A program made the position numbers and the translations under genes. Positions 15,603 to 24,500 of a stretch of 28,078 nucleotides of DNA are shown piece after piece. The stretch comes from Lachnospiraceae bacterium (GTDB lineage: Bacteria; Bacillota; Clostridia; Lachnospirales; Lachnospiraceae): assembly GCA_900772845.1 (NCBI GenBank), contig CAAGSD010000111.1, forward strand, positions 1 through 28,078, in the 5' to 3' direction. How positions within the stretch are numbered: position 1 is the first letter of the stretch; every line of letters starts with the position of its first letter. The notes below the pieces were generated by a model, which saw only the letters and a program-made list of their open reading frames with translations, was not told where the DNA came from and searched no databases.

Positions 15603-16538
15603 TTACTTCCGGGAGAACGGATCCCCGCCATTCTTGAATAAGGTGATCATCTCCTGACCGACACTGATAGTGGAAGGCAGATCCGGTACATCCTCTCTGG
15701 AGAACCATTTGGCTTCACCGAGTTCGGATTCCTGCAAAGTAATTGCAGAATTGCCGTCCAGCTTTGCGAAAAAGCCGATCATGGCGGAATCACTGAAGGA
15801 CCAGGGCTGGGATTTGTAATAGACCAGGTCGCTGACCCTAAGCCCTACCTCCTCCATGATCTCTCTGCGGGCAGCCCCTTTGAAAGTCTCACCGACTTCC
15901 ACGAAGCCTGCCACCAGTGCCCAGTGACGATAGGAACCGCCGGCGTAGCGGGTCAGCAGGATCTTGTCCTGTTCGGTATCCACGATGGCGATAATGACAG
16001 CGGGAGAGATCTTGGGATATTCGATCTGACCGCACTCCGGGCAGATGCAGGCCCGCTCTGTGGTGCTGTGAATTGTGGGATGCCCGCAGCGGCCGCAGAA
16101 TTTCCGGTCCAGACGGAAACGGTTGATCTGGGTGGCAGTGATCCCGGCGAATGCCAGATATTCCGGCTCAAAATTACGGAATACACCGGAGGAATAAAGA
16201 TCTTCTTCCGGAATCATAAGTGCACCGGCCTCATCCGTGGTCTTGCGGAAGAATGCCCTGTCATCAATGGAAAAGAGATATTCGCAATCCAAAAAGAAAC
16301 GCTCCAGGGGCTGTTTTACACCAAGCAATTTATGAACGTCCTCAAAGGTAGGAAGATATACCTGGGGATGCTTAACAATACCTGCATTCATGGAAGCATC
16401 CGCAGCAACAGCATTTTCTGCAGGGGAAGGCAGATAGACCTTCTCCCCATCGAATAACAGAAGATAATCGGAAGCCTTCGGTTCCTGGCTTCGAAATTCC
16501 GGGTAATATTTATGCGGTTCGATCTTATGGATCATCAT
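15603..16538 (-). CDS. nudC: NudC-type NAD+ diphosphatase (Nudix hydrolase)
   Basis: Hydrolyses NADH/NAD+ to NMN(H) and AMP; NudC enzymes also remove NAD caps from RNA. The architecture is complete: an N-terminal domain, a zinc ribbon with C148, C151, C166 and C169 (CGRCG and CPECG), the Nudix box at 211-233 (GFVEVGE, then RREIMEEVGL), and the NudC signature SQPWSFSDS (243-251), which sets it apart from other Nudix enzymes. At 311 residues it is a little longer than E. coli NudC (257). The start at 16538 has AGGAG about 9 bases upstream and a strong promoter. It is transcribed divergently from the MraY-family gene and reads towards the 52-bp repeat array. Confidence 0.92.
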   Translation of the reverse strand: MMIHKIEPHKYYPEFRSQEPKASDYLLLFDGEKVYLPSPAENAVAADASMNAGIVKHPQVYLPTFEDVHKLLGVKQPLERFFLDCEYLFSIDDRAFFRKTTDEAGALMIPEEDLYSSGVFRNFEPEYLAFAGITATQINRFRLDRKFCGRCGHPTIHSTTERACICPECGQIEYPKISPAVIIAIVDTEQDKILLTRYAGGSYRHWALVAGFVEVGETFKGAARREIMEEVGLRVSDLVYYKSQPWSFSDSAMIGFFAKLDGNSAITLQESELGEAKWFSREDVPDLPSTISVGQEMITLFKNGGDPFSRK

Positions 16539-16587
16539 AGGGTATTTCTCCTTTTATGGCTATTTTTCAGAAAAGGTTCATAAGAAT

Positions 16588-16616
16588 ATAGTAGTCTATC
16601 GCAGGAGAACTGTCAA
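16588..16616 (-). promoter_or_regulatory. Promoter of nudC
   Basis: On the minus strand a consensus TTGACA (16616-16611), a 17-base spacer and TACTAT (16593-16588) lie 50 bases upstream of the nudC start. Confidence 0.75.
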
Positions 16617-16645
16617 ACGTAACAGTTCAGCAGCATCGAAAGCAT

Positions 16646-16674
16646 TTGAGATTCCGTGATATCTGTGTTAAAAT
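16646..16674 (+). promoter_or_regulatory. Promoter of the MraY-family gene
   Basis: TTGAGA (16646-16651), a 17-base spacer and TAAAAT (16669-16674) lie 48 bases before the start codon. The -35 boxes of this and the nudC promoter are only 29 bases apart, back to back. Confidence 0.65.
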
Positions 16675-16721
16675 ATCTTGTGACTGTTCGGAGATGCTGG
16701 CTTTTCCAAGGGGATCTTTGA

Positions 16722-17765
16722 ATGGTTACTGAATTTATCAGAAAAATACAGCATGAGAGCATCGTGATGAGTGTATCTCATGTGGAAACGAGGGATAGTA
16801 TGTTACAGATGATCTTGCCGGAGGGAAGCAGTTCTCTCCTTGCTTTTTTTGGAATCCTTTTTGCTTTTGGTGCGACGGTACTGGCAACGGCGAAATTAAG
16901 TCCGTATCTGCCAAAGGATGCCGGAAGAGAATTCGCCCATGACGGGAAATTATCCGCAGGGAAACCCAGAGGCGCCGGAATTATTTTTGTCCTGGCATTT
17001 GTGGCATCTGTTCTGCTGTTTTCTCCTTTAAGCGCAGAGCTGGTGATCTACCTGCTGCTGATCGTGGTATGCATGATGACGGGATTTCTGGACGATGCTT
17101 CCAAGACGCCCTGGGGCGAGTACAAAAAAGGTTTCCTGGATCTGTGTGTAGCAGCACTGGTAGCCATCACCTTCCTGAAATATAACTCCAATGTGGTGGA
17201 ACTGGCATTGTTCCATGTAAAATTCACCCTGCCTCCCGTAGTGTTTGCCATCCTGACGGTGATCCTGGTATGGACCTCCGTAAACGTGACCAACTGCTCC
17301 GACGGTGTGGACGGATTGTCCGGAACCTTGTCTATCATTACCATCATGTCTATCTACATTGTGGATCGCATGAAAGATGTCAATGAGACCTATTCATTCC
17401 TGATCCTGTTGTTTGCCGTATGTATTCTGGGGTACCTGTGGTACAATGCCACACCTAGTAAGCTGATGATGGGAGATGCGGGTTCCCGGGCCATGGGGCT
17501 GTTCATCAGTATTGCTATTTTAAAGAGCGGCTGCCCGTTTTTGTTTATTCCGCTGGCCCTGGTATTGATCCTGGATGGTGGCCTGGGATTGTTAAAAGTT
17601 TCCCTGCTCCGCTTCCTGAAAATCCATATTTTGAAAAATGTGCGTACCCCCCTGCATGATCATGTGCGTAAGGTGTGGGACTGGTCCAATACGCAGACCG
17701 TATTCCGCTTTGCTATCATCCAGATCATCCTGTCGCTGGCAGTGATCTATGCGATGCAATTGTAA
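16722..17765 (+). CDS. mraY: MraY-family phospho-N-acetylmuramoyl-pentapeptide transferase
   Basis: This polytopic membrane enzyme of the polyprenyl-phosphate HexNAc-1-phosphate transferase superfamily makes lipid I from UDP-MurNAc-pentapeptide and undecaprenyl phosphate if it is a true MraY. Superfamily motifs: GKPRGAG (80-86), the DD pair D124-D125 in GFLDDAS, NVTNCSDGVDGLSG (188-201) corresponding to the MraY motif with nucleophilic aspartate, GDAGSRAMG (251-259), and TPLHDHVRK (309-317). The last is normally a His-His-His motif in MraY; here the middle His is Asp. A long N-terminal extension of about 35 residues precedes the first membrane segment. AAGGGG eight bases upstream supports the start. 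It stands outside a dcw cluster, so a second copy or a sub-type with another substrate is possible. Confidence 0.75.
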   Translation: MVTEFIRKIQHESIVMSVSHVETRDSMLQMILPEGSSSLLAFFGILFAFGATVLATAKLSPYLPKDAGREFAHDGKLSAGKPRGAGIIFVLAFVASVLLFSPLSAELVIYLLLIVVCMMTGFLDDASKTPWGEYKKGFLDLCVAALVAITFLKYNSNVVELALFHVKFTLPPVVFAILTVILVWTSVNVTNCSDGVDGLSGTLSIITIMSIYIVDRMKDVNETYSFLILLFAVCILGYLWYNATPSKLMMGDAGSRAMGLFISIAILKSGCPFLFIPLALVLILDGGLGLLKVSLLRFLKIHILKNVRTPLHDHVRKVWDWSNTQTVFRFAIIQIILSLAVIYAMQL

Positions 17766-17920
17766 AATGGTGGCACACCGGGACGGCAGAGTGACTATGA
17801 CCGGGTAGCTGCCGGAAGAAAAGAAGGGCGTCTGTCGGAGAAAATCTGCCTGCGCCGGAACCTGTGAAAACCCTGACGCAAAATGATATAAGCAAGTGAA
17901 CAGATAGAAATGGAGAAATT

Positions 17921-18421
17921 ATGTACGATGAATTAACCCCCACTGACATTAAGAAAATGGAAGAAGAGATCGAGTACCGGAAACTGGTGGTTCGTCCCAA
18001 GGCACTGGAAGACGTGAAGGAGGCCAGAGCCCATGGCGATCTCAGCGAGAATTTTGAATATTATGCAGCAAAAAAATACAAGAATCAGAATGAGAGCAGA
18101 ATCCGTTATCTGGAGAGAATGATCAAGACTGCGAAGGTCATCTCAGAGAATTCCGCTGCGGATGAAGTGGGTATCAACAACACCGTTACCGTGGAATTTA
18201 TCGATGACGGCACACAAGAGGATTACAAGATCGTGACCACCGTCCGTGGTAATTCCCTGGAAGGCCTGATCAGTAACGAATCCCCTCTGGGCAAGGCACT
18301 TCTTGGTAAAAAAGTAGGAGATGTGGTCCATGTACAGGTCAATGCTAATGTGGGCTATGATGTGGAGATCAAGGCATTAAAAAATACCGAGGATGACGGA
18401 GACAAGATCCGCAGCTTCTAG
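17921..18421 (+). CDS. greA: Transcription elongation factor GreA
   Basis: GreA binds the RNA polymerase secondary channel and triggers cleavage of backtracked transcripts. The N-terminal coiled coil contains the family signature at its tip, AHGDLSENFEYYAAKK, with the acidic pair D and E that coordinate magnesium. The C-terminal FKBP-like domain includes SPLGKALLGKKVGDVV. At 166 residues it is near the normal 155-160, with a slightly longer acidic C-terminal tail. GGAG eight bases before the ATG supports the start. It follows the MraY-family gene by 155 bases with no clear terminator between them, so read-through is possible. Confidence 0.95.
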   Translation: MYDELTPTDIKKMEEEIEYRKLVVRPKALEDVKEARAHGDLSENFEYYAAKKYKNQNESRIRYLERMIKTAKVISENSAADEVGINNTVTVEFIDDGTQEDYKIVTTVRGNSLEGLISNESPLGKALLGKKVGDVVHVQVNANVGYDVEIKALKNTEDDGDKIRSF

Positions 18422-18555
18422 TACATTATTCTGCAAATAACCAGACCAATAACATGTATAAATTTCCATCTGCCGCATCAGAAAAGCCTGACATAGCGGG
18501 TCGTTTGCGGAACATATAAGACATATAAGAATAGAAAGAAAAAGGAATTGTAAAA

Positions 18556-20091
18556 ATGAAAAAATATCTGCTGTTTGATCTGGACGGTACGCTGACAGAT
18601 CCTAAAATCGGAATTACAACATGCGTGCAGTATGCGTTGCATTCCTTCGGCATTGAGGAACCGGATCTGGACAAGCTGGAGCCTTTTATCGGGCCGCCTT
18701 TACGCAACAGCTTCATGGAATTTTACGGCTTTACCGCCGAACAGGCAGAGGATGCCGTTGCAAAATACAGAGAGCGGTTTCAGGATACGGGAATTTTCGA
18801 AAATGAGGTCTATGACGGCATCCCGGAAATGTTAAGGACATTGCAATCAAAAGGCTATTTTCTGGCACTGGCATCCAGTAAGCCCCAGGTATATGTAGAG
18901 CGCATCCTGGAACATTTTGATCTGAAAAAATACTTTGCTGTAGTGGTAGGCAGTGAACTGGACGGCACGAGAGAGACAAAAGATCAGGTGGTGCAGGAAA
19001 CACTGCATCAGCTCTTTGGAGAGAACCCCGTGGATCCGGCACAGGTCTATATGATCGGCGACCGGAAATTCGATGTGGAAGGAGCCAGGGCTCTCGGTGT
19101 GGAGAGTGTGGGAGTGACCTACGGCTACGGAAGCAAGGAAGAGTTAAAGGAAGCGAAGGCGGATTACATCGTACAATCCGTGGAAGAACTGGAGAGATTT
19201 TTACTCCGCGGCAGTGAAGAATTGCTGAACGGCAATCCGGACAATAAAAAGAAAAACCCCATGTATCAGAGAATCTGGACCATGGTGTATTCGTTTCTGA
19301 TGTTCATACTGGTGCGCAATGCAGTGCAGTATGCGCTGCTGGCACTGTTGTATCAGGTGGCGCAGTCCGGAGCCTCCGGTGGACTGGTGAATCTGTTGAT
19401 CCTGCGGGATGAGACCGGAGCCTATAACGGCTATTCCGGAGATGTCTCCAGTATCATAGCGGCACTGGGATTCATCGGCGGAGCTTTGGCGGTATGGTCC
19501 ACAGCGAAGCTGCTCATTGACAAAAATAAAGAGGACATGCACCTAAGCCATTTGAAAAAAGAGGGGAAGAGCAAATATGTCTTAGTGACTGCGGCTACCA
19601 TCGGTGCCGTTATCGGATGCAACCTCCTGTTTGAACTTCTGGGCGTGACCAATAAGTCCCAAGCTTATACGGAAGTCGTGTCACAGCAGTATTCCGCACA
19701 CTTTATCGTAGGCATCCTTGTATTCGGCTTCATCTCCCCGATAGCTGAGGAACTGTTGTTCCGCGGAGTCATCTACGGATATCTCCGCAGATTCATGGAT
19801 ATCAAACTTGCCATTGCCCTGTCCGCACTGATCTTTGGCGTGTATCACATGAACTATGTACAGGGCATCTACGGCTTCCTGATCGGCTGCCTGATGGCTT
19901 ATGCCTATGAGTACTTCGGGGAGTTCAAAATGGCAGTTTTCGTCCATGTGGCATCCAATGTCCTTGCTTACTGCCTGTCCTATACTGCCATCGCCGTCAC
20001 CGGCTTCGTCAGCTGGCCCGTGTGCGTGGTATTCCTGGTAGTGGCAGCAGCATCCCTGATCACCCTGCACAGACAGAAGAATATATTTTAA
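18556..20091 (+). CDS. Fusion of a HAD-superfamily phosphatase and a CPBP intramembrane protease
   Basis: Two complete domains lie in one frame. Residues 1-215 are a Gph/PGPase-like HAD hydrolase: DLDGT (8-12, nucleophile D8 and D10), SSKP (107-110) and GDRKFDVEGA (168-177) with the C1 cap after motif I. Residues about 240-511 are membrane-spanning and carry all three CPBP (CAAX protease/bacteriocin-processing) motifs: EELLFRG (398-404), FGVYH (427-431) and HVASN (464-468). A charged linker (NGNPDNKKKN) joins them. Both active sites look intact and there is no stop or internal start with a ribosome binding site at the junction, so it is a real fusion rather than two genes. The substrate is unknown; a cytoplasmic phosphatase tethered to a membrane protease is the simplest picture. 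Confidence 0.85.
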   Translation: MKKYLLFDLDGTLTDPKIGITTCVQYALHSFGIEEPDLDKLEPFIGPPLRNSFMEFYGFTAEQAEDAVAKYRERFQDTGIFENEVYDGIPEMLRTLQSKGYFLALASSKPQVYVERILEHFDLKKYFAVVVGSELDGTRETKDQVVQETLHQLFGENPVDPAQVYMIGDRKFDVEGARALGVESVGVTYGYGSKEELKEAKADYIVQSVEELERFLLRGSEELLNGNPDNKKKNPMYQRIWTMVYSFLMFILVRNAVQYALLALLYQVAQSGASGGLVNLLILRDETGAYNGYSGDVSSIIAALGFIGGALAVWSTAKLLIDKNKEDMHLSHLKKEGKSKYVLVTAATIGAVIGCNLLFELLGVTNKSQAYTEVVSQQYSAHFIVGILVFGFISPIAEELLFRGVIYGYLRRFMDIKLAIALSALIFGVYHMNYVQGIYGFLIGCLMAYAYEYFGEFKMAVFVHVASNVLAYCLSYTAIAVTGFVSWPVCVVFLVVAAASLITLHRQKNIF

Positions 20092-20113
20092 CCGAATAAT
20101 AAAATGCATTTTC

Positions 20114-20153
20114 AGTCAGTTCTAACGGCTTACATCAGATGTATGGGCTGACT
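20114..20153 (+). terminator. Two-tier hairpin after the HAD-CPBP gene
   Basis: AGTCAG (20114-20119) pairs with CTGACT (20148-20153), enclosing a perfect TACAT (20131-20135) with ATGTA (20139-20143). There is only a weak T tract, so it may be a terminator or part of a larger structured RNA with the next element. Confidence 0.4.
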
Positions 20154-20163
20154 TCATAACCCA

Positions 20164-20317
20164 GTAGCCCCGACAGAGGGAAGAATAAGCAGACCGTAAG
20201 CAGACGTCGGCACTTAGCGTGGGTACTTTCTACGCTTATGTGCCGCTACGCTCTGCGACATGAGCGCATCGTGCTAAAGCACGCACGTGTCACGTTTCTT
20301 CCCTCTGTCGAGGCTAC
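20164..20317. repeat. 154-bp element closed by a 22-bp inverted repeat, internally structured
   Basis: The arms at 20164-20185 (GTAGCCcCGACAGAGGGAAG...) and 20296-20317 are inverted repeats matching at 21 of 22 positions. Inside, GGCAC-tt-AGCGT (from about 20210) pairs with ACGCT-tat-GTGCC, and CGTGC-taaa-GCACG forms a tight hairpin (about 20269-20283). The whole folds as a long stem with at least two inner branches. No protein is encoded. It could be a non-coding RNA, a MITE-like insertion, or an extended terminator before the glycosyltransferase gene, whose start is only 31 bases away. Confidence 0.75.
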
Positions 20318-20347
20318 GGAGATTTTATAGAAAAATAGGAGCAACAT

Positions 20348-21157
20348 ATGAAATTCAGCATTATCGTAGTATGCTTAAACCCCGGTGAAAAACTGAATCA
20401 GACCTTAGACAGCATCCTGTCCCAGACCTATCCGGATATGGAAATCATCGTTAAGGACGGCGGCAGCCGTGACGGCTCCATAGAGTCCATGCGCAAGGAT
20501 TCCCGCATCCACCTCTACCAGGAATCCGATCACAGCATCTACGAAGCCATGAACCAGGCAGTCTCCCACGTGACCGGCGACTACATCCTCTTCCTGAACT
20601 GCGGTGACTTCTTCTATGACAATGAAGTCCTGACCCATACCGCCCGGTTTATAGAACAGCATCCGGCGAAGCTTCAGGGCATCTATTACGGAGATACCTA
20701 CAGCGCAAAAACAGATACGAAAATATCCTCCCCGCCCCATATCACCGGCTTTGTCTGCTACCGCAACATTCCCTGCCACCAGTCCTGCTTCTATGCCGCA
20801 GATCTGTGCCGGCAGAAGCCTTACGAGCCGAAATATAAGATCCGTGCAGATTACGAACATTTCCTCTGGTGTTATTACCGGGCCAAGGCGCCCATGCAGT
20901 ACCTGGGACTTACTGTGTCCGCCTACGAGGGTGGCGGCTACTCTGAGACAAAGGAGAATTTAAAGCGCAGTGCCGCAGAACATAAAGAGATCACAGCGAA
21001 ATACATGAATCCCGGCGAACTGTTCCGCTACCGGGCAGTGATGGCGCTGACGCTGGCACCCCTTCGCACCGCCATGGCGGAGAGCAAACATTTCTCTGCA
21101 ATTTATCAGGGACTGACCAGCAGAGTGTATGGCCGGAAACAGGAAAAAGAGGGATGA
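20348..21157 (+). CDS. Family 2 glycosyltransferase
   Basis: A GT-A fold glycosyltransferase of 269 residues, resembling WcaA/WcaE-like enzymes that add sugars during polysaccharide or cell-surface glycan synthesis. It opens with the classic FSIIVVCLNPGEKLNQTLDS, then LSQTYPDMEIIVKDGGSRDGS, and TGDYILFLNCGDFFYD holds the acidic nucleotide-sugar and metal site. No membrane segment is evident, so it works at the cytoplasmic face. AGGAG precedes the ATG. The donor and acceptor are not predictable and no surface-polysaccharide cluster surrounds it, so it is an orphan transferase. Confidence 0.88.
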   Translation: MKFSIIVVCLNPGEKLNQTLDSILSQTYPDMEIIVKDGGSRDGSIESMRKDSRIHLYQESDHSIYEAMNQAVSHVTGDYILFLNCGDFFYDNEVLTHTARFIEQHPAKLQGIYYGDTYSAKTDTKISSPPHITGFVCYRNIPCHQSCFYAADLCRQKPYEPKYKIRADYEHFLWCYYRAKAPMQYLGLTVSAYEGGGYSETKENLKRSAAEHKEITAKYMNPGELFRYRAVMALTLAPLRTAMAESKHFSAIYQGLTSRVYGRKQEKEG

Positions 21158-21276
21158 TTTCAAAAGAATTGTACTAAGGCTACATTTTTAGAAAGAAAAT
21201 TAATACAATTTACAGACAATAACACCTTAAATAACAAAGTTGACAAATTATCTGACAATTCAAAGAAAAATCTATA

Positions 21277-21305
21277 TTTACAAATGAGAAAAATAGGTGT
21301 ATAGT
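21277..21305 (+). promoter_or_regulatory. Probable promoter of the gltB leader or of a short hairpin RNA
   Basis: TTTACA (21277-21282), a 17-base spacer and TATAGT (21300-21305) form a sigma-A-like promoter. The predicted start, about 21311-21313, falls at the base of the strong hairpin described next. Confidence 0.5.
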
Positions 21306-21307
21306 AC

Positions 21308-21357
21308 AAAAAAGGTCGCAATGAGGCGCTCGAAAGAGTCTCATTGCGACCTTTTTT
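21308..21357 (+). terminator. Very strong terminator-type hairpin upstream of gltB
   Basis: GGTCGCAATGAG (21314-21325) pairs perfectly with CTCATTGCGACC (21340-21351). Flanking A6 (21308-21313) and T6 (21352-21357) extend the stem, and the apex contains CTC-GAAA-GAG, a GNRA tetraloop stem. It is 150 bases downstream of the glycosyltransferase stop and 145 bases upstream of gltB. The A/T flanks would let it act as a terminator in both directions. Confidence 0.85.
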
Positions 21358-21384
21358 GTTACTATGAAGTAACTGCAATAAGCA

Positions 21385-21449
21385 AATAACAAGTAAACTT
21401 GTTATTCAGGAAAGTGCTGAAAGCACAGTCTTACGAATGAGTTTCTGAA
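21385..21449 (+). promoter_or_regulatory. Structured 5' leader of gltB
   Basis: AATAACAAGT (21385-21394) pairs perfectly with ACTTGTTATT (21397-21406). Overlapping its 3' arm by two bases, TTCAG (21405-21409) can close on CTGAA (21445-21449) around a GTGCT-gaa-AGCAC hairpin (21414-21426). I do not recognise it as a T-box or as the glutamine riboswitch. Regulation of gltB by this leader is an inference from position. Confidence 0.4.
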
Positions 21450-21502
21450 TAGTAACAGACAGATTAAGAAGAGAGAAATAGAAACCCGGAAAGGAGAACT
21501 AT

Positions 21503-24500
21503 ATGTTTGATGTAAAACAGGAGTTGCCCAAGGCACCGTTATATCGGGAAGAATTTGAGCATGATAACTGTGGTATCGGAGCCTGCGTCAATATTCACGG
21601 AGAGAAGAGCCGTGCTACCGTAGAGAATGCGCTGAAGATCGTAGAGAATCTGGAGCACAGAGCAGGTAAGGATGCGGAAGGTAAGACCGGTGACGGTGTC
21701 GGTATCCTGACCCAGATCCCCCACAAATTTTTCGCAAGAGTGACCAAAGCACTGGGCATGGATATCGGCGGAGAGAGAGAATACGGTGTCGGCATGTTCT
21801 TCTTCCCTCAGGAAGAGCTGCGCCGCAACCAGGCGAAGAAAATGTTCGAGATCATTGTGGAAAAGGAAGGAATGGAATTCCTCGGCTGGCGTGAAGTGCC
21901 CACTTTCCCCAATGTGCTGGGACATAAGGCAGTAGAGTGCATGCCCTATATCATGCAGGGCTTTGTGAAAAAGCCCGCAGATGTAGAAAAAGGTCTGCCC
22001 TTCGACCGCAGACTTTACATTGCAAGGCGTGTATTCGAGCAGTCTTCCGATGATACTTATGTGGTCTCTCTTTCCAGCAGAACCATCGTATATAAAGGAA
22101 TGTTCCTGGTAGGACAGCTTCGTACCTTCTTTGCAGACTTACAGAGTGAGGATTACGAATCCGCCATTGCCATGGTACATTCCCGTTTCTCTACGAACAC
22201 CAACCCCAGCTGGGAGCGTGCGCATCCGAACCGCCTAATGGTACACAACGGTGAGATCAACACCATCCGCGGCAATGCCGATAAGATGCTGGCCCGTGAG
22301 GAGAACATGGAATCCGAGCATCTGAAGGGACAGCTGCATAAGGTATTACCCGCCATCAGCAAGACCGGTTCCGATTCTGCGATGTTGGACAACACATTGG
22401 AGTTCCTGGTCATGAGCGGCATGGAGCTGCCTCTGGCAGTCATGATCGCCATCCCCGAGCCCTGGGCGAACAACAAGGCAATGTCCCAGACCAAGAGAGA
22501 TTTCTACCAGTATTACGCTACCATGATGGAGCCTTGGGACGGTCCCGCATCCATCCTGTTCTCCGACGGAGATATCATGGGAGCTGTGCTGGACAGAAAC
22601 GGTCTGCGTCCTTCCCGTTACATGATCACGGATGACGATACGCTGATCCTGTCCTCTGAGGTAGGTGTGCTTCCCATTGATCCCACGAAGATCAAAGTAA
22701 AAGAAAGACTTCGTCCCGGTAAAATGCTCCTGGTCGATACTGTACAGGGCAGAGTGATCGACGACGAGGAGATCAAGGAAAAATACGCTTCCAGACAGCC
22801 TTATGGAGAATGGCTGGACAACAATCTGACCGAACTGAAAAGCATCCATATCCCGAACTATCGTGTACCGGAATACACCTACGAAGAGCGTCAGCGGATG
22901 CAGAAGGCTTTTGGCTACACCTATGATGAAATGAAGCAGAGCATTCTGCCGATGGCAAAGAACGGCAGCGAAGCCATCGCAGCCATGGGTGTGGATACGC
23001 CACTGCCCGTGCTGAGTAAGACGAATCACCCGCTGTTCCATTATTTCAAGCAGTTGTTTGCACAGGTGACGAACCCGCCTATTGATGCTATCCGTGAGGA
23101 GATCGTAACCTCCACCACCGTATACATCGGTACCGAGGGCAACATCCTGGAGGAGACTCCGAAGAACTGTAACGTTCTGAAGGTCAACAACCCGATCCTG
23201 ACCAACACTGATCTCTTGAAGATCAAGAACATGAAAGTAGACGGCTTCAAGGTAGAAGTCGTACCTATCGTATATTATAAGAACACCAGCTTAGAGCGTG
23301 CCATTGACCGGCTGTTTGTGGAAGTTGACAGAGCTTACAGAGAAGGCGTGAACATTCTGATCCTGTCCGACAGAGGCGTGGATGAGAACCACGTGCCCAT
23401 TCCTTCCCTGCTTGCTGTATCTGCCCTGAACCAGTATCTGGTACGTACCAAGAAGAGAACCAGAGTGGCACTGATCCTGGAGTCCGGTGAACCCAGAGAA
23501 GTACACCATTTTGCTACGCTGCTCGGTTACGGTGCCTGCGCCATCAACCCTTATCTGGCACAGGATACCATCAAGGAGCTGATCGAGAGCAACATGCTGG
23601 ACAAAGATTATTACGCTGCAGTGGATGACTACAACAATGCTGTCCTTCATGGAATCGTCAAGATCGCTTCCAAGATGGGTATCAGCACCATCCAGTCCTA
23701 TCAGGGCTCCCAGATCTTCGAGGCGATCGGTATTGCACCGGAAGTGATCAGTAAGTATTTCTCCAACACCGTATGTCGGGTGGGAGGTATTACCTTAAAA
23801 GATATTGAGCAGCAGGTAGACGACCTGCACTCTCAGGCATTTGATCCTCTGGGTCTGAAAAACGATCTGACCTTAAACAGCCCCGGACATCACAAGATGC
23901 GCAGCGGCGGTGATGAGCATCTGTACAATCCCGCTACCATCCATATGTTACAGGAATCCACCAGACGCGGTGATTATCAGATGTTCAAGCAGTACACCGC
24001 CATGGTAAACGATGAAGATTCCATCAAGAACCTTAGAGGACTGATGGACTTCAATTATCCGAAAAAAGGCGTGCCCATCGAGGAAGTAGAGCCGGTAGAA
24101 TCCATCGTGACCAGATTCAAGACCGGTGCCATGTCCTACGGTTCCATTTCCAAGGAAGCCCATGAGACCATGGCCATCGCCATGAACCATCTGCACGGCA
24201 AGAGCAATTCCGGTGAAGGCGGCGAGGATCTGGATCGTCTGACCGTAGGCCCGGATGGACTGAACCGTTGTTCCGCGATCAAGCAGGTAGCCAGTGGACG
24301 TTTTGGTGTTACCAGCCGTTATCTGGTGAGTGCACAGGAGATCCAGATCAAGATGGCACAGGGAGCAAAACCCGGAGAGGGCGGACATCTGCCCGGAGGA
24401 AAGGTATATCCCTGGATCGCCAAGACAAGACATTCCACACCCGGTGTGTCCCTGATCTCTCCGCCACCTCATCACGATATTTACTCTATTGAGGATCTGG

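Noticed and set aside
18556..20091. HAD and CPBP domains as two genes merged by a sequencing error
   Set aside because: The linker region is in one clean frame with no ribosome binding site, no start codon context and no homopolymer run at the join that would suggest an artefact.
21360..21502. T-box or glutamine riboswitch before gltB
   Set aside because: No T-box sequence or specifier stem is present, and the conserved core of the glutamine riboswitch is not seen. Only generic hairpins can be supported.
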